Counted from the first letter of the stretch, positions 27,228 to 36,575 are shown. The stretch: 64,000 nucleotides of DNA from Oscillospiraceae bacterium (GCA_015067995.1 SVLJ01000009.1:37762-101761); one strand, 5' to 3'. Notes: generated by a model from the letters alone, not told the origin. Made by a program: numbers and translations.

Positions 27228-28982
27228 ATGAAACGACTGATGATGGCGGCGGCTCTGCTGCTGATGGTGCTGTCGCTGGCCGCCTGCAGCAGTGTTCCGG
27301 CTCTGGGTCCGGCGGATACCCTGACTTTGCGGGTAAAAGATGACGCCGGTGCGTGGGAGGACATTACCTGCTGGAGGAACGAAGCCGGCGCCGGATTTTT
27401 CTTTCTGCCGTCCTATGCCGCACTGGATACGGCGCAGCTGCTCAGCGGCGGGGAGCCGGTGGCAGCAGAGGAGCTGGATCTTTCTGCGGTCACACTGGGA
27501 GATCCGCTCACGGTTACCGCTGGCGGCAAGCGGATGAAGCTGACTTTCCGGGCGGCGTCTGCGCTGCCGGCGGTGTATATCACCACGGAGTCCGGCTCTT
27601 TGAGCGCCATCCATGCCGACAAGGACCATAAGGAGCCCGGAACCATCCGCATCGTAGAGGCGGACGGGACAGTTGCTTATGCCGGTGATCTGAAGCAGAT
27701 CAAGGGACGGGGCAATACGACCTGGGACTATGAGAAAAAGCCCTACAATATCAAGCTTGTGGACAAAGCCGATCTGTTCGGCATGGACGAGAGCAAGAAC
27801 TGGTGTCTGCTGGCCAATTTTCGTGACACCAGCTATGTCCGCAACGCCATAGTCTTTGATTACGCGCTGGAAATGGGTGTTCCCAACACCACGGATACCC
27901 AATCCTTTGACCTGTATATCAACGGCGAATATCAGGGCCTCTATCAGATGACCGAGAAGATGGAGGTGGGGGATCACCGCCTGGAGGTTCCCGATCTGGA
28001 GCAGCTGAACGAGAAAGCCAATCCGGAGAAAAAACTCAGTGATTTTCCGGTCATAGAAACGGAAAACACCCGGAGCGCTGCTCTGCCGGTGACTCCGGCG
28101 GAGCGCAACGGCTTTATGCTGGAGCTGGATTTCCCGGAACGCTGGGCGGAGGAAGCCAGCGGCTTTGTCACCAAAGACGGACAGCATGTGGTGGTGAAAA
28201 GCCCGGAGCACGCTTCTGCAGAGCAGGTGGAGTATGTCCGTGCACTGGTGCAGGAGTTTGAAGATCTCCTGTTTGCCGGTGATGAGCGGTATTTGGACTA
28301 TATCGATCTGGATTCCTGGGTGCAGCTCTACCTCATTGAGGAGATCTTTGAGGATGTGGACTGCGGCCTGTCCAGCATCTATTTCTATGTGATGGACGGG
28401 AAGCTGTATGCCGGTCCTCTCTGGGATTTTGACCTGACTATGGGCGGCAGCTATGCTGTTACCAATCCGTCAACCCTATATGCCGCATGGCGTGAGCGGA
28501 CGGAGCGATACATTTCCCACTGGCTGCCGGAGCTCTACAAGCAGGAGAGCTTCCTTGCCCGGGTGAAGGAGCTGTATGCCGATGGCTGGGATACGGCGCT
28601 GGATGATTATGCAGGGCGTGCTGAGTCGTATGTGGCGAATATTGCCGCTTCCGCAGCCATGGACGCTGACCGCTGGGGCAAGGATCACAAGGTGACGCTG
28701 GAGCAGGGCGCATACCTGCGGGACTATCTGGCCGCCCGCCGGGAATTTCTCCACAGCATCTGGACAGAGGGTGTGAGCTATCACCGCGTCCGGCTCATGG
28801 GCAACGTGTATACCCGTTACTACGAAAACGCGGTCAAGGACGGAGAGCTGTTTGATAACTTCCCGTCTCTCTACAAGGAAGGACAGAAGCTGGTGGGATG
28901 GTTCCACGAGAGAACAGACGAACCCTTTGACGCCCAAAAGCCCATCACGGAGGACACCTTCCTCTACGCCAAGTGGAAATAA
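27228..28982 (+). CDS. CotH-kinase-family lipoprotein with C-terminal InlB-like repeat
   Basis: 584 residues. Lipoprotein signal MKRLMMAAALLLMVLSLAAC (Cys 20). The CotH fold covers about 130-480, with IKGRGNTTWDYEKKPYNIKL, LFGMDESKNWCLLANF, NGEYQGLYQMTEKMEVG and the metal-site-like GPLWDFDLTMGGS. CotH kinases phosphorylate proteins in spore coats; many members in gut bacteria are secreted and uncharacterised. The last 45 residues (GQKLVGWF...TEDTFLYAKWK) match one Listeria-Bacteroides (InlB B) repeat, often surface-exposed. Start at 27228 after GGAGG. Confidence 0.88.
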   Translation: MKRLMMAAALLLMVLSLAACSSVPALGPADTLTLRVKDDAGAWEDITCWRNEAGAGFFFLPSYAALDTAQLLSGGEPVAAEELDLSAVTLGDPLTVTAGGKRMKLTFRAASALPAVYITTESGSLSAIHADKDHKEPGTIRIVEADGTVAYAGDLKQIKGRGNTTWDYEKKPYNIKLVDKADLFGMDESKNWCLLANFRDTSYVRNAIVFDYALEMGVPNTTDTQSFDLYINGEYQGLYQMTEKMEVGDHRLEVPDLEQLNEKANPEKKLSDFPVIETENTRSAALPVTPAERNGFMLELDFPERWAEEASGFVTKDGQHVVVKSPEHASAEQVEYVRALVQEFEDLLFAGDERYLDYIDLDSWVQLYLIEEIFEDVDCGLSSIYFYVMDGKLYAGPLWDFDLTMGGSYAVTNPSTLYAAWRERTERYISHWLPELYKQESFLARVKELYADGWDTALDDYAGRAESYVANIAASAAMDADRWGKDHKVTLEQGAYLRDYLAARREFLHSIWTEGVSYHRVRLMGNVYTRYYENAVKDGELFDNFPSLYKEGQKLVGWFHERTDEPFDAQKPITEDTFLYAKWK

Positions 28983-29014
28983 AAAAAGCTGCCGCGGGCG
29001 AAAGCCTGCGGCAG
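28981..29014 (-). terminator. Terminator of the SLC13-type gene
   Basis: Stem CTGCCGC (28989-28995) with 29008-29014, extended by GGGC/GCCT around GAAA; on the minus strand it is followed by seven T. Confidence 0.75.
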
Positions 29015-29028
29015 TTGTCGTATAGAGA

Positions 29029-30237
29029 TCAGATGAGCTTCATCAGCAGCATAAAGCCGGTGAGCACAAAGAGGAAGGTGAAGTTAAAGGCGGAGAATAC
29101 CTTCACATAGTAGCCGGACTTGCCGGGATTGTGGGCGGTGTACTGGCTGAAGGTGATGAGGCTGGCCAGAGAGGCGATGAGGGTACCCACACCGCCGATG
29201 TTGACGCCCACCAGCAGATCAGCATAGTTGCCGGTGAATTGGGACAGCAGGATGGAGGAGGGCACGTTGCTGATGAACTGGCAGGAGATGACGCTCACCA
29301 GCAGGGCACTCTTTTCCATCAGCGCGGAGAACACCTGCTGCACCATGTCGATGCGTGCCATGTTGCCTGCAAAGACGAAGAAGAACACGAAGGTCAGCAG
29401 AAGGGGATAATCCACCATTTTCAGTGCCTTGCGGTCAGCCACCATCAGCACAGCGGGAATCACCACCAAACCGATCTGATAGGGGATGCCCCGGAAGACG
29501 ATGGCGATGGACAGGGCGAACAGGATCAGATACAGCGCTGTCCTGCCCTTGGGCAGAGACACATTCTCCTGCGCTACTTTCATGGGTTCTGCCTTGATGA
29601 AGATCAGGCAGCACAGGGTAATCATGGCGATGGCCAGCAGGAAGGGCGGTGCCATGATGGCCATGAACTCACCGGCGGGAATGTTGAACTTGGTGTAGAG
29701 ATACAGGTTCTGAGGATTGCCAAAGGGTGTCAGCATGCCGCCCAGATTGGCGGCGATGTTCTGGAGGATAAAGGTGACGGCCATGTACTTTTCCTTACCG
29801 GTGGTGCTGAGGACGAAGTAGCCCAGCGGCAGGAAGGTCAGCAGTGCCATGTCGTTGGCGATGAGCATGGAGCCGATGAAGGTGATGTATACCAGCGCCA
29901 GCACGCTGAGTCGTGCGTTCTTGCAGCAGCGGACGATACGCTCCGCCAGAATGTAGAAGAACCGCACGTTTTTCAGGGCGCAGACCACCGCCAGCACACA
30001 AAACAGGCAGGATAGGGTCTTGAAATCAAAGTAACCTGCATACTGACTGTCCACCGGCACAGCCAGTGTGGTGGCCAGTGCGGCGCACAGCGCCACCGTC
30101 ATCACGGTATTTTTACGGAAAAAGTCCAGAACCGTGTGGAGCAGTGGGATGTGAGGAATGCGGATTTCCGGAAAACGCAGTCCGCGCTTCAGAGCGCCGA
30201 CACTGCCGGCCATTTGTACGTGAGGATGTCTTGTCAT
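29029..30237 (-). CDS. SLC13/ArsB-type anion permease
   Basis: 402-residue transporter of the ion-transporter superfamily with about ten hydrophobic segments and two substrate-loop motifs: GGMLTPFGNPQNLYL and QFISNVPSSILLSQF, the paired helix-hairpin regions of SLC13/CitMHS-like carriers. Likely imports dicarboxylates or other anions with cations; the substrate is not determinable. Start at 30237 after GGAAAGG. Divergent from the EamA gene across a 300-bp region with promoters for both. Confidence 0.85.
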   Translation of the reverse strand: MTRHPHVQMAGSVGALKRGLRFPEIRIPHIPLLHTVLDFFRKNTVMTVALCAALATTLAVPVDSQYAGYFDFKTLSCLFCVLAVVCALKNVRFFYILAERIVRCCKNARLSVLALVYITFIGSMLIANDMALLTFLPLGYFVLSTTGKEKYMAVTFILQNIAANLGGMLTPFGNPQNLYLYTKFNIPAGEFMAIMAPPFLLAIAMITLCCLIFIKAEPMKVAQENVSLPKGRTALYLILFALSIAIVFRGIPYQIGLVVIPAVLMVADRKALKMVDYPLLLTFVFFFVFAGNMARIDMVQQVFSALMEKSALLVSVISCQFISNVPSSILLSQFTGNYADLLVGVNIGGVGTLIASLASLITFSQYTAHNPGKSGYYVKVFSAFNFTFLFVLTGFMLLMKLI

Positions 30238-30320
30238 AGCCGCAGATCCTTTCCTTGACTGAAAAAGTAACCGTCCGGATCTTCTCCGGCGGGGTGTTTA
30301 TCATCAGCACACAAGGATGA

Positions 30321-30349
30321 ATTGTATCACGATTTTTGTCGGTTATCAA
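30321..30349 (-). promoter_or_regulatory. Promoter of the SLC13-type gene
   Basis: Minus-strand TTGATA (30344-30349), 17 bases, TACAAT (30321-30326). Confidence 0.65.
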
Positions 30350-30466
30350 CAGTAAAGTTTGCCTTTTTTTGGTTAAATTTCGCAAAATTTTTATTGTATG
30401 TCTGCCGAGAAACAACCGTCTGCGGCAGAAGAACGGTGGTGCTTCGGGAGACTTTTCTTTCCATAC

Positions 30467-30495
30467 TTGTTTCTCCTGACAAAACGCGGTAGAAT
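30467..30495 (+). promoter_or_regulatory. Promoter of the EamA gene
   Basis: TTGTTT (30467-30472), 17 bases, TAGAAT (30490-30495). Between this and the divergent promoter (30350-30466) I see only AT-rich sequence. Confidence 0.55.
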
Positions 30496-30539
30496 AGGTT
30501 TCGATGTATTTGCCGCACGGCGGCAGAGAGGTGAAAAGA

Positions 30540-31430
30540 ATGTATTCCAGTTGGAAAGTCTGTGCCATCCTGTTTGGCGGCGTGTTTGCTCTGTCCGCAT
30601 CCGCGATTTTTGTGAAGCTGGCGGAAGCGCCGTCCTCTGTCATCGCGTTTTACCGTCTCCTTCTGGCGGCGCTGGTGCTGCTGCCTTTCTTCCTGTTCAG
30701 CCGCTCCTGTCGGCAGGAGGCTGCATCCATCGGCAAAAAGCAGTGGGTGCGGATCATCGCCGCAGGCCTGTGTCTGGCGCTGCACTATGTGCTGTGGTTC
30801 GAATCCCTGCGCTTTACCTCCACAGCCAGCTCCACGGTTCTGGTCTGTCTGCAGCCGCTGTTCTCGCTGATTCTGGAACGGGTCGTACTAAAAAAACGGG
30901 TGCGGCCTTTGGCGATGGCAGGCTGCGCGGTGGCGCTCTGCGGCAGCTTCATCATCGGCTTCGGAGACTTTCAGATCAGCGGCCTGAGCCTGCTGGGCGA
31001 TGTGCTGGCACTGGTGGCGGCGGCGGTGATCGCGCTGTATTTCTTTGTGGGACAGGCGGTGCGGCAGGAGATCAGCACCGTTACCTATTCCGTTCTGGGG
31101 TATTTCACCAGTGCGGCGGCGCTGCTGGTGTACACCCTTCTGCTGGGCGAGTCCTTTGTAGGCTACAGCGGCCGGACGTGGGGCTCTTTCCTGGGCCTTG
31201 CGGTGATCTGCACCATCGGCGGACAGTTCGTCTTCAATCTGCTGTTGAAGAAGGTGCCCGCCTCGGCGGTGACCATGAGCATTCTGGGCGAGCCCATCGG
31301 CACCTGTATACTGGCGTATCTGATCCTGCATGAGACCATCGGCGCACAGCAGCTGGTGGGCATTGTGGTGATCTTCATCGGACTTACCATGTTTTTTGTC
31401 AACCCAAAGAAGTCGCCTGCACAGAAATGA
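30540..31430 (+). CDS. EamA/DMT family transporter
   Basis: 296 residues with ten hydrophobic segments in two EamA repeats (about 5-140 and 155-290). Typical stretches: VFALSASAIFVKLAEAP, AFYRLLLAALVLLPF, LHYVLWFESLRFTS, and the second-repeat end SILGEPIGTCILAYLI. Drug/metabolite superfamily members export amino acids or other small metabolites. The ATG at 30540 follows AGAGAGG; a GTG three codons upstream overlaps that site. Confidence 0.9.
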   Translation: MYSSWKVCAILFGGVFALSASAIFVKLAEAPSSVIAFYRLLLAALVLLPFFLFSRSCRQEAASIGKKQWVRIIAAGLCLALHYVLWFESLRFTSTASSTVLVCLQPLFSLILERVVLKKRVRPLAMAGCAVALCGSFIIGFGDFQISGLSLLGDVLALVAAAVIALYFFVGQAVRQEISTVTYSVLGYFTSAAALLVYTLLLGESFVGYSGRTWGSFLGLAVICTIGGQFVFNLLLKKVPASAVTMSILGEPIGTCILAYLILHETIGAQQLVGIVVIFIGLTMFFVNPKKSPAQK

Positions 31431-31444
31431 TCATATAACCAACA

Positions 31445-31493
31445 GCAGAAGAAGCTGCCGGGGAACGCATCGTTCCCCGGCAGCTTCTTCTGC
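31445..31493. terminator. Very long perfect hairpin after the EamA gene
   Basis: 23-bp perfectly complementary arms (31445-31467 and 31471-31493) around the 3-base loop CAT. No T-run follows on either strand, so it is an atypical terminator or a small repeat element; it lies between convergent genes and could stop both. Confidence 0.6.
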
Positions 31494-31673
31494 GTCAGGC
31501 GCGATATTCGCGAAAAATGTGCAAAAATGAGACTTTTTCGGCCCAATATAAAGCAAAATTATATTATAAAGAAGATATTGGCATATTCTCGGAAGCGGTT
31601 TCCACTTTTCTGTCAGATACTGCCGTGCTATACTGAAATCAGCGGCAGAGCAGTCGCCGTATATAATTTAAAA

Positions 31674-32606
31674 TTATATATCTTCCGGAAGAAGGTTTTG
31701 CAGATACGGCCGCTCTGCCAGATATTCCCGGCAGCAGGCAAACAGATTGTGCAGGACCTCTGTGTTGGCGTACATCTTGGAAATATAGATGTAGAAGGTA
31801 CGCGTGGGAGTTGGTTCCACAGACCGGGAAACAAACCGGCCGGGATGCTGCATCATCAGCAGACGGGAGATGCTGGCTGGGACGATGGCCCAGCAGTGCG
31901 GATCCCGGAAATGGCTGGGTATTGTCAGCGTGGCTGCCACCGATGCGTAAGGCTGGGGCGAATCCGGGAAATGCTCCGCGTACCACGCTGTTCGGCATTC
32001 GCCGGGGTAGGATTGGAAGATCTCAAAAGAGCGATCCAGTTCTCGGGGATGAAGCAGCCTGTCCGGCAACGGCGTATCCATCGGGCAGAGCACGTCGTAC
32101 TTTTCCGAGAAAAAGGGGATAGCATCCAGATAGAGGGAGGGCACAGGTCGAAGAAAGCTGATGAACACATCCATCTGCTGTGCGATCTCGGCGGTTTTGA
32201 GCCGGTCTCTGGTGGAGTCTGTAGACTCGATAAAGTTCAGGTTCAGCTGCAGCGCCGGGTCCTGCCGGAGGAGCTTCTGAACCAGAGGCGAAGCGATGTA
32301 TTCGTGGGCAGTGATGCCGGTAGCCATCCGCAGACTGCGGCGGCTGCAAGCTTCCTGAAAACGCAGCACGGCCTTTTCTGCCTCGATCCACTGGGTGGCG
32401 ATGGGAACAAAGGCCTCGCCCTTGGGCGTCAGGGTGATCTGCTGGACGCCCTTTTGCCGCAGGATCAGCGGACAGCCCAGCTCCTCCTCCAGCCGATGCA
32501 GATGGCCGGACACGGCGGGTTGGGTGATATACAGCGCCCGGGCAGCCGCGGAGATACTCCGGTGCTCCACGATGGCCAGAAAGATCTTGACACTCTGATA
32601 GTTCAT
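31674..32606 (-). CDS. LysR family transcriptional regulator (copy 2)
   Basis: 310 residues, LysR helix-turn-helix (SISAAARALYITQPAVSGHL) and effector domain. The same length and alignable throughout with the LysR at 1131-2063; the shared DTPLP and CCREYLAERPYLQNLLP stretches mark them as paralogues. Divergent from the second substrate-binding lipoprotein, as copy 1 is from the first. A near-consensus promoter lies 45 bp upstream. The AT-rich imperfect dyad between promoter and start differs from the copy-1 operator, so the two probably bind different sites. Confidence 0.92.
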   Translation of the reverse strand: MNYQSVKIFLAIVEHRSISAAARALYITQPAVSGHLHRLEEELGCPLILRQKGVQQITLTPKGEAFVPIATQWIEAEKAVLRFQEACSRRSLRMATGITAHEYIASPLVQKLLRQDPALQLNLNFIESTDSTRDRLKTAEIAQQMDVFISFLRPVPSLYLDAIPFFSEKYDVLCPMDTPLPDRLLHPRELDRSFEIFQSYPGECRTAWYAEHFPDSPQPYASVAATLTIPSHFRDPHCWAIVPASISRLLMMQHPGRFVSRSVEPTPTRTFYIYISKMYANTEVLHNLFACCREYLAERPYLQNLLPEDI

Positions 32607-32648
32607 GCGCGCCTCCCAACATAGAATAAAAGTTTTCTTTATATTTTT

Positions 32649-32676
32649 ATTATAGATGGTTTCCTGCGGTTGTCAA
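32649..32676 (-). promoter_or_regulatory. Promoter of LysR copy 2
   Basis: Minus-strand TTGACA (32671-32676), 16 bases, TATAAT (32649-32654). An imperfect dyad (ATAAAG-AAAA-CTTTTAT on the minus strand, about 32626-32642) lies just downstream and may be its operator. Confidence 0.75.
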
Positions 32677-32771
32677 GCCGCGTACCTGCATGCCGGACTT
32701 TGCTCCGACGATGACGATGGTCATTACGCGCAAGCGTTTTGATAAAAAATAAAAAAACAGGAGGATCCCCA

Positions 32772-34499
32772 ATGAAGAGAATAGTTGCACTGATTCTTGC
32801 CTTGGTCATGACCATGGCACTGGTGGCCTGCGGCGGCGATAAGCCTACCAGCAGCACGCCCACTGCCCCCAGCAATCCCAGCGAACCCAATAAGCCCACG
32901 GAACCCACCACTCCCTCCGACCCTGCCAAGCCCTCCGAGCCCGCAGTGGACCCCGACGCCGGCAAGTACGGCGGCGAGCTGATCATGTGCTCCAACAACG
33001 CCACCAGCACCATGGACCCCCATAGCGGCATGGGCTCTCTGGGCAACAGCCGCTGGATGCTGCATATCTTTGAAAGCCTGGTGACCCAGGCACCCGACGG
33101 AACCTTATATCCTGAAGTTTGTGATGTGGAGCAGTCCGCCGACGGCCTCACCGTGAAGATCACTCTCCGCGAGAGCTACTTCTCCAACGGCAAGAAGGTC
33201 ACCATGGACGACGTCTGGGCCTCCATCCAGCGTGTGGCCGGTAAGTCTACCACATCTTCCTGGGATAAGATTTGGAAGGGCACCAGCATCAAGATCGAGG
33301 GTGACACCATCACCTTCACTCTGGAGAAGGTCAATGTCAACTTTGTGGATTCTGTCTTTGGCGGCGGCAGCTACTACAAGGTGCTCCCCAAGGAGATCTG
33401 CGATAAGTATCCCGTCACCGGCGGTGAGCTGCAGGCCAACGGTCTGATCCGCGGCGGCAAGGTGGAGAACAATATCAGCGAAGTGGCCGACGCCATTGGT
33501 TCCGGCCCCTACAAGCTGGAGAGCTACAGCGATGAACAGGTCGTCATGGTCCGCAACGACAAGTACACCATCATCGAGAGCAACGAAGGTGCTGCCGGCC
33601 GTGCCGCTCCCAAGAAGGCTTACGCCGACAAGATCACCATCGCCATCAATCGCAATGCCGACTCCCGCTCCGCAGCTGTGATCGCCGGCGAGTATGACAT
33701 GGGCATGGTTACTCCCGCCATGATGCCCGCCGCCGAGGCCGCAGGCTATCAGAAGCTGGACCAGGGCACCACCTGGACCCACGGCATCTTCTTCAACCTG
33801 GATGCCTCCAACGCTGACAGCCCCATCGCCAATGTCAACATCCGTAAGGCCATCCGCGCCGCCATCGACTGCAATGCCGTTCTGCTGGCCCTCAGCGGTG
33901 AGGAGGCGGCCAACGTGCTGCAGCCTTATCCCGTTCTGACCACCTCTCCTTACCACAACACCATTATCTCCGATAATGAGTGGAACATCGCCGACAAGGC
34001 TCTGGCCAAGGAGTATCTGCAGAAGGCCAACTACAACGGCGAGCCTATTGTGTGGCTGGTTCCCGCCAACAACAATATGTACACCATCGCCATGGGCGCC
34101 ATTCCCCAGCTGGAGGAAGTGGGCATCAAGATCGATCTGATGGTGGTGGACTCCGGTTCTCACTCCAACCTGCGTAAGGATCCCAAGACCGGTCACGACA
34201 TCGGCGCCTGGAATGTGCAGAAGGTGGACGTCAACCCCGTGCTGCACAGCACCATCGTCACCGGCACCAATGGCTGGTGGAGCAGCGATGCCAAGACTGC
34301 CGCTATCCAGAAGATGCAGACCAATCCCACCGGCTCCGCAGCTTCCATTGAGGGCTACAAGGAGTGGTGCCAGGCCGTCGTGGACGAGGTTCCCTTCCTG
34401 CTGTTCGGTCACGTTATCAACTACAACTTTGTGAAGTCTGATCTGGTCTGGGATGTTGAGGGTGCTGTTGAGTACTACTGGAACATCTACCGCAAGTAA
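32772..34499 (+). CDS. ABC transporter substrate-binding lipoprotein, family 5 (copy 2)
   Basis: 575 residues, paralogue of the protein at 2331-4091: nearly identical signal peptide (MKRIVALILALVMTMALVAC), Pro/Ser/Thr-rich linker and shared mature motifs (PKEICDKYPVTGG, GSGPYKLESY, NIRKAIRAAIDCNAV, TGHDIGAWNVQK). SBP_bac_5 class, binding peptides or other amphipathic solutes outside the membrane. Start at 32772 after AGGAGG. No permease or ATPase nearby. Both copies are preceded by a similar GATAAAAAATAAAAAAACAGG-like leader. Confidence 0.93.
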   Translation: MKRIVALILALVMTMALVACGGDKPTSSTPTAPSNPSEPNKPTEPTTPSDPAKPSEPAVDPDAGKYGGELIMCSNNATSTMDPHSGMGSLGNSRWMLHIFESLVTQAPDGTLYPEVCDVEQSADGLTVKITLRESYFSNGKKVTMDDVWASIQRVAGKSTTSSWDKIWKGTSIKIEGDTITFTLEKVNVNFVDSVFGGGSYYKVLPKEICDKYPVTGGELQANGLIRGGKVENNISEVADAIGSGPYKLESYSDEQVVMVRNDKYTIIESNEGAAGRAAPKKAYADKITIAINRNADSRSAAVIAGEYDMGMVTPAMMPAAEAAGYQKLDQGTTWTHGIFFNLDASNADSPIANVNIRKAIRAAIDCNAVLLALSGEEAANVLQPYPVLTTSPYHNTIISDNEWNIADKALAKEYLQKANYNGEPIVWLVPANNNMYTIAMGAIPQLEEVGIKIDLMVVDSGSHSNLRKDPKTGHDIGAWNVQKVDVNPVLHSTIVTGTNGWWSSDAKTAAIQKMQTNPTGSAASIEGYKEWCQAVVDEVPFLLFGHVINYNFVKSDLVWDVEGAVEYYWNIYRK

Positions 34500-34635
34500 G
34501 CGTTACATTATCACTGTATGAAAACAGCGCGGCCGACGGGTGATTTCCGGTTTGCCTCCACGCTCCTGAAATTTGCCGCATGCACGGAGACCGCAACCGC
34601 ATAAGATCAGTGCGAGCTGCTTTTCATAAATAGGA

Positions 34636-34690
34636 GGACCGCCGCAGGTGCGCAGTAGGGGTGCTGCGTTCTGCGGCGGCTCTCTTTCTC
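34636..34690 (+). terminator. Terminator after lipoprotein 2
   Basis: CCGCCGCAG (34639-34647) pairs with 34671-34679, with an inner CGCAG/CTGCG stem, followed by CTCTCTTTCTC. The 34500-34635 stretch holds nothing I can identify. Confidence 0.65.
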
Positions 34691-34711
34691 TGTACCGCAC
34701 GCCATATAACG

Positions 34712-34750
34712 AAGACACCGCCCCGGCTCAGCGAGCCGGGGCGGTGTCTT
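34712..34750 (-). terminator. Terminator of the rimP-ribF operon
   Basis: 18-bp perfect arms (34712-34729 and 34733-34750) around AGC, directly after the ribF stop. Confidence 0.8.
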
Positions 34751-34751
34751 A

Positions 34752-35663
34752 TCATTTGCCAATGATGAAATTCTCTGCGAAGTATTTCCGGGTGTCATCG
34801 GCGTCCTGTCCGATCTGACGTTTCAGCGCGTCCAGCGAGTCGAAGCGGATCTCGTCCCGCAGCTTGGCGAAAAACTCCACACGAACAGACTGACCGTACA
34901 GGTCGCCGTCAAAGTCCAGCAGCCACGCTTCCACGGTGACGCCCCGGCCATCATCCACGGTGGGGCGGACGCCCACATTGGTGACGGCGGCATAGGCGCG
35001 TCCATCTTCCAGAACTGCTTTTGTGACATATACGCCGTGGGAGGGAACCAGCATATTGGCGGGCATCCGCAGGTTGACGGTGGGCACGCCGATGGTGCGC
35101 CCGATGCGGTTTCCGTGCTGTACGGTCTGGGTCAGCTGATGGGGATGTCCCAGAAAAGCCATGGCTCGTTCCACCTGTCCCAACTCCACCAGACGGCGGA
35201 TATAGGTGGAGCGCACCGGCGTGCCGCCGATACTGACCTCGGGGATGATGTCGCAGCCCAGTCCCAGCCGCTGGCACAGCTCCCGCAGCAGAGTGGGACT
35301 GCCGCCGTTCTTCCGGCCGAAGCGGTGATCCTCGCCGGCCACCAGATGCACGGCGTGATACCGCTTCACCAGCAGCTCCGTGACAAAGGCATCCCACTCG
35401 GTATTCATCATGTCATGATCGAAGGGCACCATCAGAACCTCGTCCACGCCGTAGAGCCGCTGCAGCATGTCGCGGCGATCCGCGGGAGAGTTGATGAGAG
35501 GGCAGGGGGTGCCCGTCACCACCTCCCGGGGCAGGCGGTCAAAGGTAAAGACGGCGGCGGAGCAGCCGCGGCGACGGGCTTCCTCCACGGTGCGCCGCAG
35601 CAGCGCGGCGTGACCCAGATGGACACCGTCAAAAAAACCCAGTGCGATGACGCGTTGTTTCAT
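34752..35663 (-). CDS. ribF: Bifunctional riboflavin kinase/FAD synthetase RibF
   Basis: 303 residues. N-terminal FMN adenylyltransferase domain (ALGFFDGVHLGHAALL nucleotide-binding HxGH motif; GEDHRFGRKNGG; STYIRRLVELGQVERA) and C-terminal riboflavin kinase domain from about 180 (GRTIGVPTVNLRMP; TNVGVRPT; EAWLLDFDGDLYG). Makes FMN then FAD. Last gene of the minus-strand operon, after truB; no FMN riboswitch precedes it. Confidence 0.96.
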   Translation of the reverse strand: MKQRVIALGFFDGVHLGHAALLRRTVEEARRRGCSAAVFTFDRLPREVVTGTPCPLINSPADRRDMLQRLYGVDEVLMVPFDHDMMNTEWDAFVTELLVKRYHAVHLVAGEDHRFGRKNGGSPTLLRELCQRLGLGCDIIPEVSIGGTPVRSTYIRRLVELGQVERAMAFLGHPHQLTQTVQHGNRIGRTIGVPTVNLRMPANMLVPSHGVYVTKAVLEDGRAYAAVTNVGVRPTVDDGRGVTVEAWLLDFDGDLYGQSVRVEFFAKLRDEIRFDSLDALKRQIGQDADDTRKYFAENFIIGK

Positions 35664-35678
35664 GGGAAAGTCGTCCTT

Positions 35679-36545
35679 TTACGTTCCGAAAAAGTTCTTG
35701 ATGGCGGTGAGAACGCCGCCCTTGGCCTCCGACAGACACAAAAATGTGCCGTCAGCGCCGTAGACGCGGTAGCGTCCGTCCGCCAGAGCGGGATCGGTAA
35801 TGGGATTGCCGTTGCGCACCCGCGCCTCCCGTTTGGGGGAGGGGATGCGATAGGCGGGGTAGTTTTCAAAATAGGCGTCCAGCGGCAGAAGCAGGGCTTC
35901 GCCCTGTGCCTGTACGTCCTCCACGGTGACGGAGCGTTCGATGGGAAAACCGGCGGCCATGGTGCGCCGCAGGGAGGACATGGCCGCGCCGCAGCCCAGT
36001 GCCTGTCCAATATCGTGGCAGAGGGTGCGGATATAGGTGCCCTTGGAGCAAACGCAGCGGAGAATATAGTCGCCCTCGTCGTTCTGCTCCAACAGCTCCA
36101 GCTCGTAGATGGTGACGCTGCGGGGCTTGCGCTCCACCTCCTTGCCCTTTCGGGCAAGATCGTAGAGCTTCTGTCCGTTGATCTTGATGGCGGAATACAT
36201 GGGCGGGATCTGCTGCAGCTCACCGGTAAATCGAGGCAGCACTGCTGCAATTTCTTCCCGGGTGACGGTGACGGGAGCGGTGGTGAGGATGGCACCGGTG
36301 GTGTCCTGGGTGTCGGTGGTGACACCCAGCCGCAGCCCGGCGATATACTCCTTTTTGCCGTCATCGGCAAAGCTGACGGCCTTGGTGGCAGAGCCGATAA
36401 ACACCGGCAGAACGCCGGTGGCCATGGGGTCCAGCGTTCCGGCGTGGCCCACACGCTTTTCCCGGAGAATGCCCCGCAGCTTTGCGCAGACGTCCATGGA
36501 TGTCCAGCCTGCAGGCTTGTCGATGATGATGATGCCGTTGGGCAT
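35679..36545 (-). CDS. truB: tRNA pseudouridine(55) synthase TruB
   Basis: 288 residues. Catalytic Asp lies in VGHAGTLDPMATGVLPVFIG near residue 40; IIIDKPAGWTSMDV at the N-terminus; GTYIRTLCHDIG. Forms pseudouridine 55 in the tRNA T-loop. Ends 15 bases before ribF. Confidence 0.97.
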   Translation of the reverse strand: MPNGIIIIDKPAGWTSMDVCAKLRGILREKRVGHAGTLDPMATGVLPVFIGSATKAVSFADDGKKEYIAGLRLGVTTDTQDTTGAILTTAPVTVTREEIAAVLPRFTGELQQIPPMYSAIKINGQKLYDLARKGKEVERKPRSVTIYELELLEQNDEGDYILRCVCSKGTYIRTLCHDIGQALGCGAAMSSLRRTMAAGFPIERSVTVEDVQAQGEALLLPLDAYFENYPAYRIPSPKREARVRNGNPITDPALADGRYRVYGADGTFLCLSEAKGGVLTAIKNFFGT

Positions 36546-36575
36546 GTTGGGGCAACCTCGCTTTCTGTGGCCGTC

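Noticed and set aside
25176..28211. 1011-codon open frame on the minus strand
   Set aside because: It lies antisense to lepA and the CotH gene; its translation has no domain motif and no ribosome site. High-GC third-position bias makes such shadows.
34820..35663. FMN riboswitch for ribF
   Set aside because: ribF sits inside an operon 15 bases after truB with no leader to hold one.
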